From: Piscinibacterium candidicorallinum | Lineage (GTDB): Bacteria; Pseudomonadota; Gammaproteobacteria; Burkholderiales; Burkholderiaceae_C | Length of the DNA stretch: 64,000 bases | Reading direction: 5' to 3' | NCBI RefSeq assembly: GCF_047549485.1 | Contig: NZ_CP180191.1 | Location: 3,224,001-3,288,000, forward strand | Shown here: positions 1 to 9,284 of the stretch, in pieces | How the letters are laid out: each line of letters begins with the position of its first letter | How positions within the stretch are numbered: the stretch's first letter is position 1 | Program-made: the position numbers and the translations under genes | The notes under the pieces: generated by a model | What the model was told of the DNA's origin: nothing | What the model saw: the letters and a program-made list of their open reading frames with translations, nothing else | Databases searched by the model: none

Positions 1-2529
1 CGGCTGCAACACGCGCTTGACCTCCCAGTCGTCCGAGAAGGCCGACAGCGCCTCGCTCACCGTCAGGTCGAGCACATCGCTCACGCTCAGCTGGCGCCCC
101 CAAGCGCCGAGCTTCACTTCGCGGATCTCGGCACGGAAGCGCGTGCCGTCGCAGTCGGGGCAGCGCAGGTACACGTCCGAGAGGAACTGCATCTCGATGT
201 GCTCGAAGCCCGAGCCGCTGCAGGTCGGGCAGCGCCCGTCGCCACTATTGAAGCTGAAGGTGCCCGCCGTGTAGCCGCGCTCCTTGCTCTGCGGCAGACG
301 CGCAAAGCGCTCGCGGATGGCATCCCAGGCGCCGACGTAGCTCACCGGGTTGGAGCGCGCGGTCTTGCCGATGGGGCTCTGGTCCACGAACACCACGTCA
401 TCAATCTGGTCGGCGCCATAGACCGCGCGCGCCTTGCCCGGCTGCTCCGTGGCCTTGCCCTTGGCGCGCAGCAGCGCGCGGTGCAGCACCTCGTCCATCA
501 GCGTGGACTTGCCCGAGCCGGACACGCCCGTCACCACCACAAAGCGGTGCAGCGGGAACTCCACGCTGACATTCTTGAGGTTGTGCTCGCTGGCTTCCTC
601 GACACGCAGCTTGGGGCCGGAGAGCAGGCCTTCGCTGTTGACGAACGGCGGGCGGGGCGTGATGCCGGCATCCGCCCGCTTGCGGCCGTTGAGATAGTCC
701 GCCGTCAGCGTGCCGGCCTGCGCCACATCGCTGGCCTTGCCGTAGAACACGATGTTGCCGCCCCGTTCACCCGGCCCGGGGCCGATGTCGAGCAGCCGGT
801 CAGCGGCAAACATCACCTGGGGATCGTGCTCCACCACCACCAGCGAATTGCCGGCGCGCTTCAGGCGCTGCATGACACCGTTGATGCGATCGATGTCGCG
901 CGGATGCAGGCCGATCGAAGGCTCATCCAGCACGAACAGGGTGTTGGTCAGCGAGGTGCCGAGCGCCGTGGTCAGGTTGATGCGCTGCACCTCGCCACCA
1001 GAGAGCGTGCGGCTCTGCCGGTCCAGCGTGAGATAGCCCAGACCCACATCGCAGACGTACTGCAGACGCGCACGCAGTTCATCGAGTACCAGGGACCCGG
1101 CTTCATCGAGACTGCCCTCAAACGACAGGCCATCGACAAAGTCCTTGACGCGCGCGATCGGCAGCAGCATCAGGTCATGCACCGTGAGGCCGGGCAGGCT
1201 GTCGAGCACGGCTTGCGAAAAACGTGCCGCGGTGGGGCGGTAGCGTGCATAGTCGCTACCCAGAGCGCGCTGCGCATCGGCCTGGGTGCCCACGCGATAC
1301 AGGCAGGCCTCGGGCTTGAGACGCTCACCGCGGCAGGTGGGGCATTCCGTGTAGCTGCGGTACTTGGAGAGCAGCACACGGATGTGCATCTTGTAGGCCT
1401 TGCTCTCCAGATACTCGAAGAAGCGGCGGATGCCGAACCAGTCCTGCTCCCACTTCTTGAACTTGGGATCGCCCTCCACCAGCCAGCGCTTGTGCTCCTC
1501 GGGCAGGTGCTTGTACGGAATGTCTACCGCCACACCGTGCCGGGGGGCGTGGCGCAGCAGATCGTCCTGGCATTCCTTCCAGGCGGGCGTGGTCCAGGGC
1601 TTGATCGCACCGGCCTTCAGGCTCTTGTTCTCGTCAGGAATGACCAGGCCGTAGTCCACGCCGATCACGCGGCCGAAGCCGCGGCAGGCCTCGCAGGCGC
1701 CCAGCGGTGAATTGAAGGAAAAGGCCGACGGATTGGGCGGCGTGTAGCGCTTTCCGCTTTCATCTTCCATGTGCTCGCTGTAGCGCAGCACCGCCGTCGC
1801 GCGCTGGGCGTCCTCAGCGTCCAGCACTCGCACCTGCGCCCGGCCGTGGCCAAGCTTCAGTGCACCTTCAAGCGCCTCCAGAATGCGCGGATCATCCACG
1901 CTCGCCAGCTTGAAGCGATCGGCCAGCACAGTCAGTTGCTCGACCTCGCGCGCAAAGACCTTGGTGTAACCCTGGGCACTGAGGTACTGCTCGATCTCTG
2001 CTTCGGAGAAGTTGGCCGGAATCTTGACCTCGAAGGTCACAGCCACACGATCATCCTGATCGCGGGCACGCAGTTCCTTCAGGATGCTGGCGGGCGAATC
2101 ACGCCGGATGGCGCGACCGGTTACCGGGTCATACAGCGTGGAAAAGCGCGCGAACAGCAGCTTGAGGTGGTCATTGATCTCGGTCATCGTCCCGACCGTG
2201 GAGCGGCTGGTACGCACCGGGTTGGTCTGGTCGATGGCAATGGCCGGCGGCACGCCCTCGATAGCGTCCACCTGCGGGCGGTCCATGCGGTCCAGGAACT
2301 GCCGCGCATAGGGCGAGAAGGTCTCGACATAGCGGCGCTGGCCCTCGGCATAGAGCGTGTCGAACACCAGCGAACTCTTGCCCGAGCCCGACACGCCGGT
2401 CACGACGACCAGTTCACCGAGCGGGATGTCGAGCGAGAGATTCTTGAGGTTGTTCTGGCGCGCGCCGCGGATGCGGATGCGCTTGCCGATGACATTGCCG
2501 AGATAGGAGGAGGGATCTTGTTCGGCCAT
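1..2529 (-). CDS. uvrA: UvrA-family excinuclease ATPase (3' end outside window)
   Basis: DNA-damage recognition ATPase of nucleotide excision repair, cytoplasmic. The 843 visible codons start at the ATG at 2529 and run off the left edge. They show a first Walker A (GVSGSGKS, residues 45-52), YAEGQRRYVE, a CPTCRG zinc-ribbon motif, an ABC signature (LSGGEVQR), Walker B with LDEPSIGLH, a second Walker A near residue 668, and the C-terminal zinc module CPTC..CPDC. Wording such as VETFSPYARQFLDRMDRP and TMTEINDHLKLLFAR resembles the UvrA paralogue that in other Burkholderiales is a very long double-module protein, rather than the standard 940-residue UvrA. The first zinc finger lacks its first CxxC pair: the stretch before CEACRG contains no cysteine. 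Full length cannot be judged. Confidence 0.93.
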   Translation of the reverse strand, partial: MAEQDPSSYLGNVIGKRIRIRGARQNNLKNLSLDIPLGELVVVTGVSGSGKSSLVFDTLYAEGQRRYVETFSPYARQFLDRMDRPQVDAIEGVPPAIAIDQTNPVRTSRSTVGTMTEINDHLKLLFARFSTLYDPVTGRAIRRDSPASILKELRARDQDDRVAVTFEVKIPANFSEAEIEQYLSAQGYTKVFAREVEQLTVLADRFKLASVDDPRILEALEGALKLGHGRAQVRVLDAEDAQRATAVLRYSEHMEDESGKRYTPPNPSAFSFNSPLGACEACRGFGRVIGVDYGLVIPDENKSLKAGAIKPWTTPAWKECQDDLLRHAPRHGVAVDIPYKHLPEEHKRWLVEGDPKFKKWEQDWFGIRRFFEYLESKAYKMHIRVLLSKYRSYTECPTCRGERLKPEACLYRVGTQADAQRALGSDYARYRPTAARFSQAVLDSLPGLTVHDLMLLPIARVKDFVDGLSFEGSLDEAGSLVLDELRARLQYVCDVGLGYLTLDRQSRTLSGGEVQRINLTTALGTSLTNTLFVLDEPSIGLHPRDIDRINGVMQRLKRAGNSLVVVEHDPQVMFAADRLLDIGPGPGERGGNIVFYGKASDVAQAGTLTADYLNGRKRADAGITPRPPFVNSEGLLSGPKLRVEEASEHNLKNVSVEFPLHRFVVVTGVSGSGKSTLMDEVLHRALLRAKGKATEQPGKARAVYGADQIDDVVFVDQSPIGKTARSNPVSYVGAWDAIRERFARLPQSKERGYTAGTFSFNSGDGRCPTCSGSGFEHIEMQFLSDVYLRCPDCDGTRFRAEIREVKLGAWGRQLSVSDVLDLTVSEALSAFSDDWEVKRVLQP

Positions 2530-2659
2530 TTTGAGGAGTGATGGGTGTTTGCTCCATGCTACCCCTCGGGTCAAGCGCCGCCGTGACGGTTTGCCCTCTG
2601 AACTGGCCCGCTTCCGGCGCCTGCTGACAAGGCTGTGTCAGCAGGTCGCAGACGATGAA

Positions 2660-2968
2660 TCAGGAGGGTTCCGGGAAAACCCATGTATCGCGAAGACCTT
2701 CGAACTCCGACTCGGCATAGGCACGAGCAACTGAGAGGGATTCGTGTTGTGAGTCGAAAAACACGATGCCGTCTTCGGAAAGCCCAAGCAAGAAGCCTCC
2801 TGCTTGGTCAGGAAACTCGCAGACCACGAGTTGCGCGAAATCAGGCAGCTTCTCGCCCCAAGCGCGTTGCCATGCTTCGGTTGAGCTGTGGCGTGCGTCA
2901 ATATCGGAATAGCAGTAGACGCGTGCTCTGTAGACGTCAGGCAAAAGCAACCGTGATTCGCGTGTCAC
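2660..2968 (-). CDS. Hypothetical protein, about 102 aa
   Basis: A short reading frame just downstream of the DUF2807 gene on the same strand. The open frame extends to 3070, but that part overlaps the DUF2807 gene; a GTG at 2968 would give a protein that does not overlap it. The composition looks protein-like (acidic, aromatic, ending VFPEPS, with a GGFLLGLSEDGIVFFDS stretch suggesting beta strands). There is no signal peptide, membrane segment or family I recognise. It may be the tail of an older gene, so existence and start are both uncertain. Confidence 0.4.
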   Translation of the reverse strand: MTRESRLLLPDVYRARVYCYSDIDARHSSTEAWQRAWGEKLPDFAQLVVCEFPDQAGGFLLGLSEDGIVFFDSQHESLSVARAYAESEFEGLRDTWVFPEPS

Positions 2969-2981
2969 AAGTGCTACCCAA

Positions 2982-3722
2982 TCATTTGAGGGGCGACACC
3001 TCGCCGCTACCCGCAATGCTCTTGCTGAGCTTGGGCTCGCCGCGATAGCGCACATCCCCGCTGCCGGCAATCCGCACCGTCAGTGTTTCGGTGGCGTTCA
3101 CGCGGGCGTCACCACTGCCGGCAATCCGCACCTCCACGGTCTTGGCCTGCAGGTCTTCAAGCCGCACGTCACCGCTGCCCGCGATGCGGATGCTGCTGTC
3201 CTCGGCGCTGCCGCTGCCGCGCACGTTGCCGGAGCCGGAGATGCTCACGCTGAGCTTTCGGATCTCGGTATCGCGCAGGTGGATGTCGCCGGAGCCTGAA
3301 ATGCTCAGCTCCAGCTGCGGGGTCTTGTAGGCCGGCAGACGCAGCTCGCCGCTGCCGGCGATGGTGGCGCGCGTGAGGCTGCGCACATTGAGCACGGCAA
3401 TCAGGGCCTGGCGCGGGCGCAGATCCAGGTTGCGCCGCACCGGGCGGATCTGCAGCACGCCGTTGTCCACCACGGTCTCGATCAGCGGGAGCAGGCTTTC
3501 GTCGCCGGAGAGGGTAATTTCCTCGCGCTCGCCGATCACCACGCTCACACGGATCGGCAGGCTCAGCACCACAGCGGTGGTGCCGGCCACGGGGCGCGCC
3601 TCGGTGCGATACGGGCCTTCGCCGCGTACGGTCTCGGCGTGCAGCGGCAGGGCCGTAAACAGCGCGACCGCTGCAGCCAGCACGATGCGCCAACCCGAGA
3701 AGAAGCCCGTCTGCATGTTCAT
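2982..3722 (-). CDS. Exported head-GIN/DUF2807 domain protein
   Basis: A 246-residue secreted or periplasmic protein. A signal peptide (hydrophobic core about residues 12-27, LHA-E cleavage site after residue 29) is followed by a DUF2807 region made of repeated short strands punctuated by SGSG/AGSG motifs (for example ISGSGDI, IAGSGDV, IAGSGEV), the pattern of a right-handed beta-solenoid. The family is often annotated as a putative auto-transporter adhesin, but its function is not established. A GAGG ribosome-binding site precedes the ATG at 3722. It starts 7 bp after the SIMPL gene, so the two are probably one operon. Confidence 0.85.
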   Translation of the reverse strand: MNMQTGFFSGWRIVLAAAVALFTALPLHAETVRGEGPYRTEARPVAGTTAVVLSLPIRVSVVIGEREEITLSGDESLLPLIETVVDNGVLQIRPVRRNLDLRPRQALIAVLNVRSLTRATIAGSGELRLPAYKTPQLELSISGSGDIHLRDTEIRKLSVSISGSGNVRGSGSAEDSSIRIAGSGDVRLEDLQAKTVEVRIAGSGDARVNATETLTVRIAGSGDVRYRGEPKLSKSIAGSGEVSPLK

Positions 3723-3729
3723 CGCGCCC

Positions 3730-4533
3730 TCAATTCTCCATCTGCACGCTGCCGCTCACGGTCAGCGAAAGTTCAGTCGAGCCCGCCTGGATCGGCATGT
3801 CGGCCTCCGGCGCGGCTGCAGCCATTGCCGCCATGCGCAACATGGGGCGCGGCTGCGGCGGCACAAAGCCGCTCGAGGTGCCCACGTTCACCTGCTGAAT
3901 GGAAAACTTCTTGTAGCCGAAGGCGCTGGTAGCCACCTGCGCCTTGCGGCGGAACTCGGCAATCGCGCGCTCCATCAGCTTGGCTTCTTCGGCATTGCGC
4001 AGCTCGGTGGAGACCTCGAACGTGTTGTTGGTGATCTGCAGCGCGTTCGGGCCGGCCTGTGTGAGCTTGCCGGCCAGCTTGCCCAGCGCGGTGAAGTCCT
4101 TGCTCTTGAGAATCACTTCGGCGCGCACCGTCCATCCCGTGCGCTGGCCTTTGTTGTCAAAGCGCTGGAAGGTCGTGAAGCCGCCGGTGGACGCCTGAAT
4201 GCCGGCGACGCTGCGGGCTTCCTTGAGCGCTTCGGTGATCGCGCGGGTGACTTCGGCGCTCGGGCCGGCGGTGTCGGCGCCGCTGCGCTCGGCGGCGAGC
4301 ATGACCACGGCCAGGTCCGGCGTGACCTGGGTCTGCACGGTAGCGTCTAGGTTGAGCACGTCCTTGGGGGTCATGGGCATCATCATGGCAGGGGTTTGCG
4401 CGTGCGCCGGGCTGAATGCAGCCATCGCGCCGCAAGACAGGGCCGCCGCCAGCAGTGAATGGCCCAGCAGGCGCTTGAGCAGCGCAGAGGTGTCCATGGC
4501 GCGAGCGGATTTACGGGCAGTGAGGGTCTTCAT
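3730..4533 (-). CDS. SIMPL (DUF541) domain exported protein
   Basis: A 267-residue protein with a signal peptide (AHA-Q site after residue 45) and a SIMPL/DUF541 domain: LNLDATVQTQVTPDLA, then an alternating alpha/beta region with GIQASTGGFTTFQRF, ending in ELSLTVSGSVQME. The family is periplasmic or surface-associated and of unclear biochemical role. The ATG at 4533 was chosen over 4539 because a GGAGA lies 6 bases from it but abuts the other. It is the first gene of a probable two-gene operon with the DUF2807 gene and is divergent from dinB. Confidence 0.85.
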   Translation of the reverse strand: MKTLTARKSARAMDTSALLKRLLGHSLLAAALSCGAMAAFSPAHAQTPAMMMPMTPKDVLNLDATVQTQVTPDLAVVMLAAERSGADTAGPSAEVTRAITEALKEARSVAGIQASTGGFTTFQRFDNKGQRTGWTVRAEVILKSKDFTALGKLAGKLTQAGPNALQITNNTFEVSTELRNAEEAKLMERAIAEFRRKAQVATSAFGYKKFSIQQVNVGTSSGFVPPQPRPMLRMAAMAAAAPEADMPIQAGSTELSLTVSGSVQMEN

Positions 4534-4657
4534 GGTCATTCTCCGTGTGGGTGACTGTAATTCAACGGATGCGCCCTGCCCGCGGGGTTGCCGCGGGCGC
4601 CATGATTTGTGACAAGCTGTACGTCCAGCACCAAACGCGCTGCACACCGAACGCGCC

Positions 4658-5776
4658 TTGAGCACCACACCGCTCTCACCACCAGACACGGACGACGACG
4701 ACGCCGCCACGGAAATCGCAGCGCCCGGTGGTGACTTTGCGCGGCGCATTGCGCACCTGGACATGGACGCTTTCTATGCCTCCGTGGAACTTGCGCGGCG
4801 GCCAGAGCTGGCTGGCCTGCCGGTCATCGTCGGCGGCCGCGGCGATCCTGAGTCGCGCGGGGTGGTCACCACCGCCAACTACGAAGCGCGCAAGTTCGGC
4901 GTGCATTCCGCCATGCCGATGGCCAAGGCGGTGCGCCTGTGCCCGCAGGCCGTGTTTCTGCCGGTGGACTTCGCGGAGTACCGCCGCGTGTCGCGCCTGT
5001 TCAAGGCGGCCATCGTCGAGATCGCGCCCGTGATGGAAGACCGCGGCATTGACGAGGTCTATCTCGACCTGACCGAGCACGAGGAGCCCACGCGCGTGCT
5101 GGGGCTGGCACTCAAGGCGGCCGTCAAGGAAGCCACAGGCCTGACTTGCTCGATCGGCATTGCGCCCAACAAGCTGCTGGCCAAGATCGCCAGCGATCTT
5201 GAAAAGCCCAACGGCCTGACCATCCTCCGCACGCAGGATCTGGCCACGCGCATCTGGCCGCTGCCGGCGCGCAAGATCAACGGCATCGGCCCCAAGGCGA
5301 GCGAGAAGCTGGCGGCCCTCGGCGTGAACACCATTGGCGAACTGGCCGCCTGCGAGCCCGGCTGGCTGGTGAGCCACTTCGGCAAGAGCTACGGCGCGTG
5401 GCTGCATCGCGCGGCCAATGGCATCGATGCGCGACCGGTGGAGACCGAAAGCGAACGCAAGAGCCTTTCGCGGGAAACCACCTTCGCCACCGATCTGCAC
5501 CCGGTGCGTGACTGGCAGGCGCTTGCACGGCTGCTGGCCGAACTGTCGCGCGATGTGGCCGCGGACCTGGCCAAGCACAAGCTGCGCGGCCGCACGATCG
5601 GCGTAAAGGTGCGCAACGACCAGTTTGCTATTGCCACCCGCGATCTGTCCCTGCCCGAGTTCACCGACCGCGAAGCCGTCATCCGCAAGGCGGCGTTCGA
5701 ATGCTTTGCCCGGGTACCGCAAAACCGCAAACTGCGGCTGCTGGGCGTGCGGGTGAGCAACTTCGAGCAGGGGTAG
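4658..5776 (+). CDS. dinB: DNA polymerase IV (Y family)
   Basis: Error-prone translesion polymerase. The catalytic DMDAFYASVE motif is at residues 35-44, the second acidic motif is IDEVYLD, followed by SIGIAPNKLLAKIASD, helix-hairpin-helix segments (INGIGPKASEKLAALG) and a little-finger domain (KSLSRETTF..LRGRTIGVKVR). At 372 aa the length is typical; the C-terminus stops after the little finger without a recognisable beta-clamp QLxLF tail. The start is uncertain: TTG at 4658 gives an acidic 28-residue leader not normally seen, and no good internal ATG precedes the catalytic motif. No LexA box was recognised. Confidence 0.95.
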   Translation: MSTTPLSPPDTDDDDAATEIAAPGGDFARRIAHLDMDAFYASVELARRPELAGLPVIVGGRGDPESRGVVTTANYEARKFGVHSAMPMAKAVRLCPQAVFLPVDFAEYRRVSRLFKAAIVEIAPVMEDRGIDEVYLDLTEHEEPTRVLGLALKAAVKEATGLTCSIGIAPNKLLAKIASDLEKPNGLTILRTQDLATRIWPLPARKINGIGPKASEKLAALGVNTIGELAACEPGWLVSHFGKSYGAWLHRAANGIDARPVETESERKSLSRETTFATDLHPVRDWQALARLLAELSRDVAADLAKHKLRGRTIGVKVRNDQFAIATRDLSLPEFTDREAVIRKAAFECFARVPQNRKLRLLGVRVSNFEQG

Positions 5777-5817
5777 TTCTGAATCGGCGCATGGTCGGCT
5801 CCGCCTGTCCCGCAAGG

Positions 5818-5902
5818 ATCTTCAGGCACTTGCCCTGAAAACGCGCTCTGGAGGCCGATCTTCAGGCGCATGCCTTGAAGATCGGGTCCAGACAAGCGGA
5901 AA
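5818..5902 (-). repeat. REP-like element copy R1
   Basis: Between convergent dinB and the SDR gene. On the minus strand it begins with TTTCCGCTTGTCTGG (5902-5888), followed by a hairpin GATCTTCAAGGCATGC..GCCTGAAGATC (5883-5857) and a second similar hairpin (about 5840-5818). It belongs to a family with copies near 9071, 23131, 52888 and 61424. Possibly also acts as a transcription end or mRNA-stability element. Confidence 0.75.
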
Positions 5903-5939
5903 CCGGCACCCGCCTCGCGCTGAGTTCAGCGGGCGCGGA

Positions 5940-6680
<741 letters not shown>

Positions 6681-6696
6681 GGACGTTCTCTTTAGT

Positions 6697-6746
6697 GGAA
6701 CGATCGGTCAATATTGAGCCCAATTAAAGGCGCCTGACCGATCGGT
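6697..6746 (-). promoter_or_regulatory. Candidate TetR operators upstream of the SDR gene
   Basis: Two dyads of the form ACCGATCGGT: AACGATCGGT at 6699-6708 and the perfect ACCGATCGGT at 6737-6746. The 14-mer TCGGTCAATATTGA at 6704-6717 is the exact reverse complement of a 14-mer at 7400-7413 in front of tetR. The shared sequence at both promoters is what points to a common regulator; the binding itself is inferred. Confidence 0.65.
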
Positions 6747-6766
6747 GCGGCGCCTGGGGCGATGGA

Positions 6767-6797
6767 TCATGGCGCGGGCTGCCAGCCCGCGCCATGA
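6767..6797 (-). terminator. Hairpin just downstream of tetR
   Basis: A perfect inverted repeat, TCATGGCGCGGGCT/AGCCCGCGCCATGA, with 14-bp arms and a 3-nt loop, lying immediately after the tetR stop. There is no clear T-run on the minus strand, so it could be a weak terminator or an mRNA-stabilising hairpin. Confidence 0.5.
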
Positions 6798-6800
6798 ACG

Positions 6801-7385
6801 CTAACTGTGGTCTAGCAGGGCCATTGCAAGGTCCGCGGTACGCTGCAGGCGCGCTTTTGAGTCATCCACTCGCGCCGTGACGCGCAAGCCACTCATCAGG
6901 CTCATCAGCAGATCGGCCAGCTCGGCCGAGGGCGCGGCGTTGCGCACCGAGCCATCCTTCTGCCCGCGCTCAATCGTGCCGCGCAAGAGCTCATGCGTGG
7001 CCTGCCACTTGGCCTGCAGACTCAGGCGCAGGGCCGGATCGTCCACGAACTCGAGCAGGCCGGTGGTGACGATGCAGCTCTGCCGCGCGGGTTCGCCGCT
7101 GGCACAGACCTCCACCAAGCCACCAAAGAAGGAGCGCAGCGCCGCCCGCCCGTCCGGCGCAGCCTTCATGGCCGCCACGGCCGCACCGAAGCGGCCCACC
7201 GCGCAATCGACGGACTTGAGATACAGCGCCTGCTTGTCGCCAAAGGCGTTGTAGAGGCTCTGCTTGCCCAGCCCCGTGGCCTCGCACAGCATGGCCACGG
7301 AGGTTGCGCCATAGCCATGGGTGCTGAAGACATCCGCGGCGCGCTCAAGCACCTCGGGTTCGGAGAAATTGCGTTCTCGGGCCAT
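6801..7385 (-). CDS. TetR/AcrR family transcriptional repressor
   Basis: A 194-residue one-component regulator. The N-terminal helix-turn-helix (about residues 8-55; VFSTHGYGATSVAMLCEATGLGKQSLYNAFGDKQALY) is a textbook TetR DNA-binding domain; the remainder is an all-helical ligand and dimerisation domain resembling the YxaF/AefR-type C-terminus (EVCASGEPARQSCIV). It sits upstream of the SDR gene in the same orientation, separated by 120 bp that hold dyads matching one in its own promoter. It probably represses both itself and the SDR gene; the inducer is unknown. Confidence 0.93.
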   Translation of the reverse strand: MARERNFSEPEVLERAADVFSTHGYGATSVAMLCEATGLGKQSLYNAFGDKQALYLKSVDCAVGRFGAAVAAMKAAPDGRAALRSFFGGLVEVCASGEPARQSCIVTTGLLEFVDDPALRLSLQAKWQATHELLRGTIERGQKDGSVRNAAPSAELADLLMSLMSGLRVTARVDDSKARLQRTADLAMALLDHS

Positions 7386-7399
7386 GCGTGCAGACTAGA

Positions 7400-7421
7400 T
7401 CAATATTGACCGACCAGTCAA
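7400..7421 (-). promoter_or_regulatory. Candidate TetR operator in the tetR promoter
   Basis: The near-perfect dyad TTGACCGACCAGTCAA occupies 7406-7421, with TCAATATTGACCGA at 7400-7413 matching the SDR promoter copy in inverted orientation. It is 15-36 bp upstream of the tetR ATG, a suitable position for autorepression. Confidence 0.65.
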
Positions 7422-7441
7422 ATATAGAGTTCGGGTGCGCT

Positions 7442-7873
7442 TCATGCCTCCCCCACGAGTACATCTACATCCGGGATCCAGCCGCGTGCCCGGCGCGCCA
7501 GCCGGTCGCCGATGGCTTCGCCCTCGAAGCTCACCTGGGCGTACTGCAGACGCTCGGGCGCCACCCCCTCCAGGGCCCGCACGCTGACCACACCGAACAG
7601 CCGGCCATCGACCTCGGAGGTCACCGCCGGGACTGAACCGCAGCGGCGGCACACATGAAAGTCCGCCGTGCCCGTGCCGAATCGATAGACCCCGTGATCG
7701 GCCGCCGCCGCGATGCGGATGCGCAGCCGCCCCTGCGGATGACTGGTCCAGACGCCGCCGTGCTTCTGGCAGAAGCTGCAGGTGCATGCGCGCGCCGGAA
7801 TGGGCGCTTCCGGCGCAAAGCCTGCAAGAGAAAAGCGGATGTTTCCGCAATGACAGCTGCCATGAAGATCCAT
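7442..7873 (-). CDS. GFA/CENP-V family zinc protein
   Basis: A 143-residue member of the glutathione-dependent formaldehyde-activating enzyme (GFA) family. Zinc-binding cysteine motifs CHCG, CTCSFC and CRRCG are all present in order. The family name comes from one enzyme; most members have no proven reaction, so the activity is open. The ATG at 7873 was chosen because AGGAGG sits 5 bases upstream; a longer open frame to 8062 lacks such a site. Confidence 0.9.
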   Translation of the reverse strand: MDLHGSCHCGNIRFSLAGFAPEAPIPARACTCSFCQKHGGVWTSHPQGRLRIRIAAAADHGVYRFGTGTADFHVCRRCGSVPAVTSEVDGRLFGVVSVRALEGVAPERLQYAQVSFEGEAIGDRLARRARGWIPDVDVLVGEA

Positions 7874-8035
7874 GCACCCCTCCTGCGCTGGGCCCCACGC
7901 CCCTGCCCGGGACGATAGCCGCGCCCGCAGCTCATGCTGCCGAATCGGCAATCTGTCACAACCGATGCAAACACCTGAAGCCCCGGCGCGGCGCTTCAAA
8001 TACATTCGCGCCTGCCCTAGCCCCTGGAGCTTCCA

Positions 8036-9043
8036 ATGCCCAAGCATGTCTTCCTGAACCACCCGTCTGGCGCTGCGGCCACTGCCGCGGTGCTCATCGC
8101 CCTGAGCCCCCTGGCTGCCGCCCAGACCACCCGCGACTACGACGTCCTGCTGCGCGCCGACAAGGTGGCCGAGGCCGAGCGCCTGGCCGATGCGGCGCTG
8201 GCCAAGTCGGCCACCGATCCGGTGGCCCTTGCTGGCAAAGTCAGCGCAGTGCTATCCGGTCAAAATGCAGCCAAACGCGTGGACGAAGCCGTCAAGCTGG
8301 CCGAGCGCTGCGTAGAAGCCAACCCCAAAGCTGCCCTCTGCCACAACGCGCTGGGCAGTGCACTGGGCACCAAGGCCATCTCGGCCGGCATCATGTCCGC
8401 CATGGGCTACGCCACCAAGATCCGCGATGCATTCAAAACGGCGGTCGAGCTGGAGCCGAAGTACGTCGAAGCCCGCTTCAACCTGATGCAGTACTACCTG
8501 CAGGCGCCGGGCATCGTCGGCGGCGGCAAGGGCAAGGCCCGCGACCTGGCTGAGGACACCGCCAAGGTGCTGCCGACCGCCGGCGCGCTCATGCGTGCCA
8601 GCCTGCTGCTCGCCGATGACAAGACCGCGGACGCGGAGGCGCTCACGCTGCGTACCGCCGTCGGCGACGACCCGGACCTGCAGGACCAGCAGCGCGACCT
8701 GCTCTTTGGCGCAGCCAGCCAGTACGCCAGCAACAAGCGCTGGGCCGACGCGGCGCGGCTGTACACCGAGGTCGTCAAGCGCTTCCCGGACAGTGAGTGG
8801 GGCCACTACGGACTCGCCCGCACCTTCCACGAGCAGGGCAAGTGCAACGAAGCCGTCCCGGTCTACGAGCGCTCGATCGCAGTGAAGGCCCGCGCCCAGG
8901 CGCACTTCCGACTCGGCCAGTGCTTCAACACACTCGGCGACAAGGCCAAGGCCAACGCACAGGTGACGCGTGCCCTGGGCATGCAGCCGGGCCTGTCCAA
9001 GAAGCAGCGCGAAGAGGCCGAGGCTCTGCTCAAGACGCTCTGA
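8036..9043 (+). CDS. Exported tetratricopeptide-repeat protein
   Basis: A 335-residue protein with an N-terminal signal-like segment (hydrophobic about residues 11-28, then AAAQTT) followed by TPR-like helical repeats: AEAERLADAALAKSATDPVAL, KVDEAVKLAERCVEANPKAA, AFKTAVELEPKYVEARFNLM, RWADAARLYTEVVKRFPDSEWGHYGLA, KCNEAVPVYERSIAVKARA. This is probably a periplasmic scaffold or assembly protein with no enzymatic motif. It stands alone; divergent GFA and the downstream REP-like element R2 give no functional context. Confidence 0.8.
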   Translation: MPKHVFLNHPSGAAATAAVLIALSPLAAAQTTRDYDVLLRADKVAEAERLADAALAKSATDPVALAGKVSAVLSGQNAAKRVDEAVKLAERCVEANPKAALCHNALGSALGTKAISAGIMSAMGYATKIRDAFKTAVELEPKYVEARFNLMQYYLQAPGIVGGGKGKARDLAEDTAKVLPTAGALMRASLLLADDKTADAEALTLRTAVGDDPDLQDQQRDLLFGAASQYASNKRWADAARLYTEVVKRFPDSEWGHYGLARTFHEQGKCNEAVPVYERSIAVKARAQAHFRLGQCFNTLGDKAKANAQVTRALGMQPGLSKKQREEAEALLKTL

Positions 9044-9070
9044 GCCTGCGGCGCAAGCGCTCGCCGCGCG

Positions 9071-9156
9071 ATTCCGCATGTCTGGCGCGGTTCTTCAGGC
9101 ACAGTGCTTGAAGATCCGCTCCCATCAAGTGTCTTCAGGCACCCCACCTGAAGATC
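9071..9156 (+). repeat. REP-like element copy R2
   Basis: A diverged core ATTCCGCATGTCTGG (9071-9085) is followed by two tandem hairpins of the TCTTCAGGC..TTGAAGA type at 9091-9116 and 9131-9156. Same family as R1 and R3-R5. It lies between the TPR and DUF3445 genes and fills most of that 241-bp gap. Confidence 0.75.
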
Positions 9157-9284
9157 CTGACGGGATGCGGCTTCTGAGCCAGACAGGCTGAAAGGCCGCG
9201 CCCATCAAGCGCAAAGGCGGGCCTGTGCAGCCCGGAGCCGCGGTGCGCGCCTCCGGGCCCTGCGCGCAGCGACAATGCGGCGCC

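Noticed and set aside
199..1710. 503-codon frame on the + strand
   Set aside because: Antisense to the UvrA-family gene, which shows two Walker A motifs and zinc modules.
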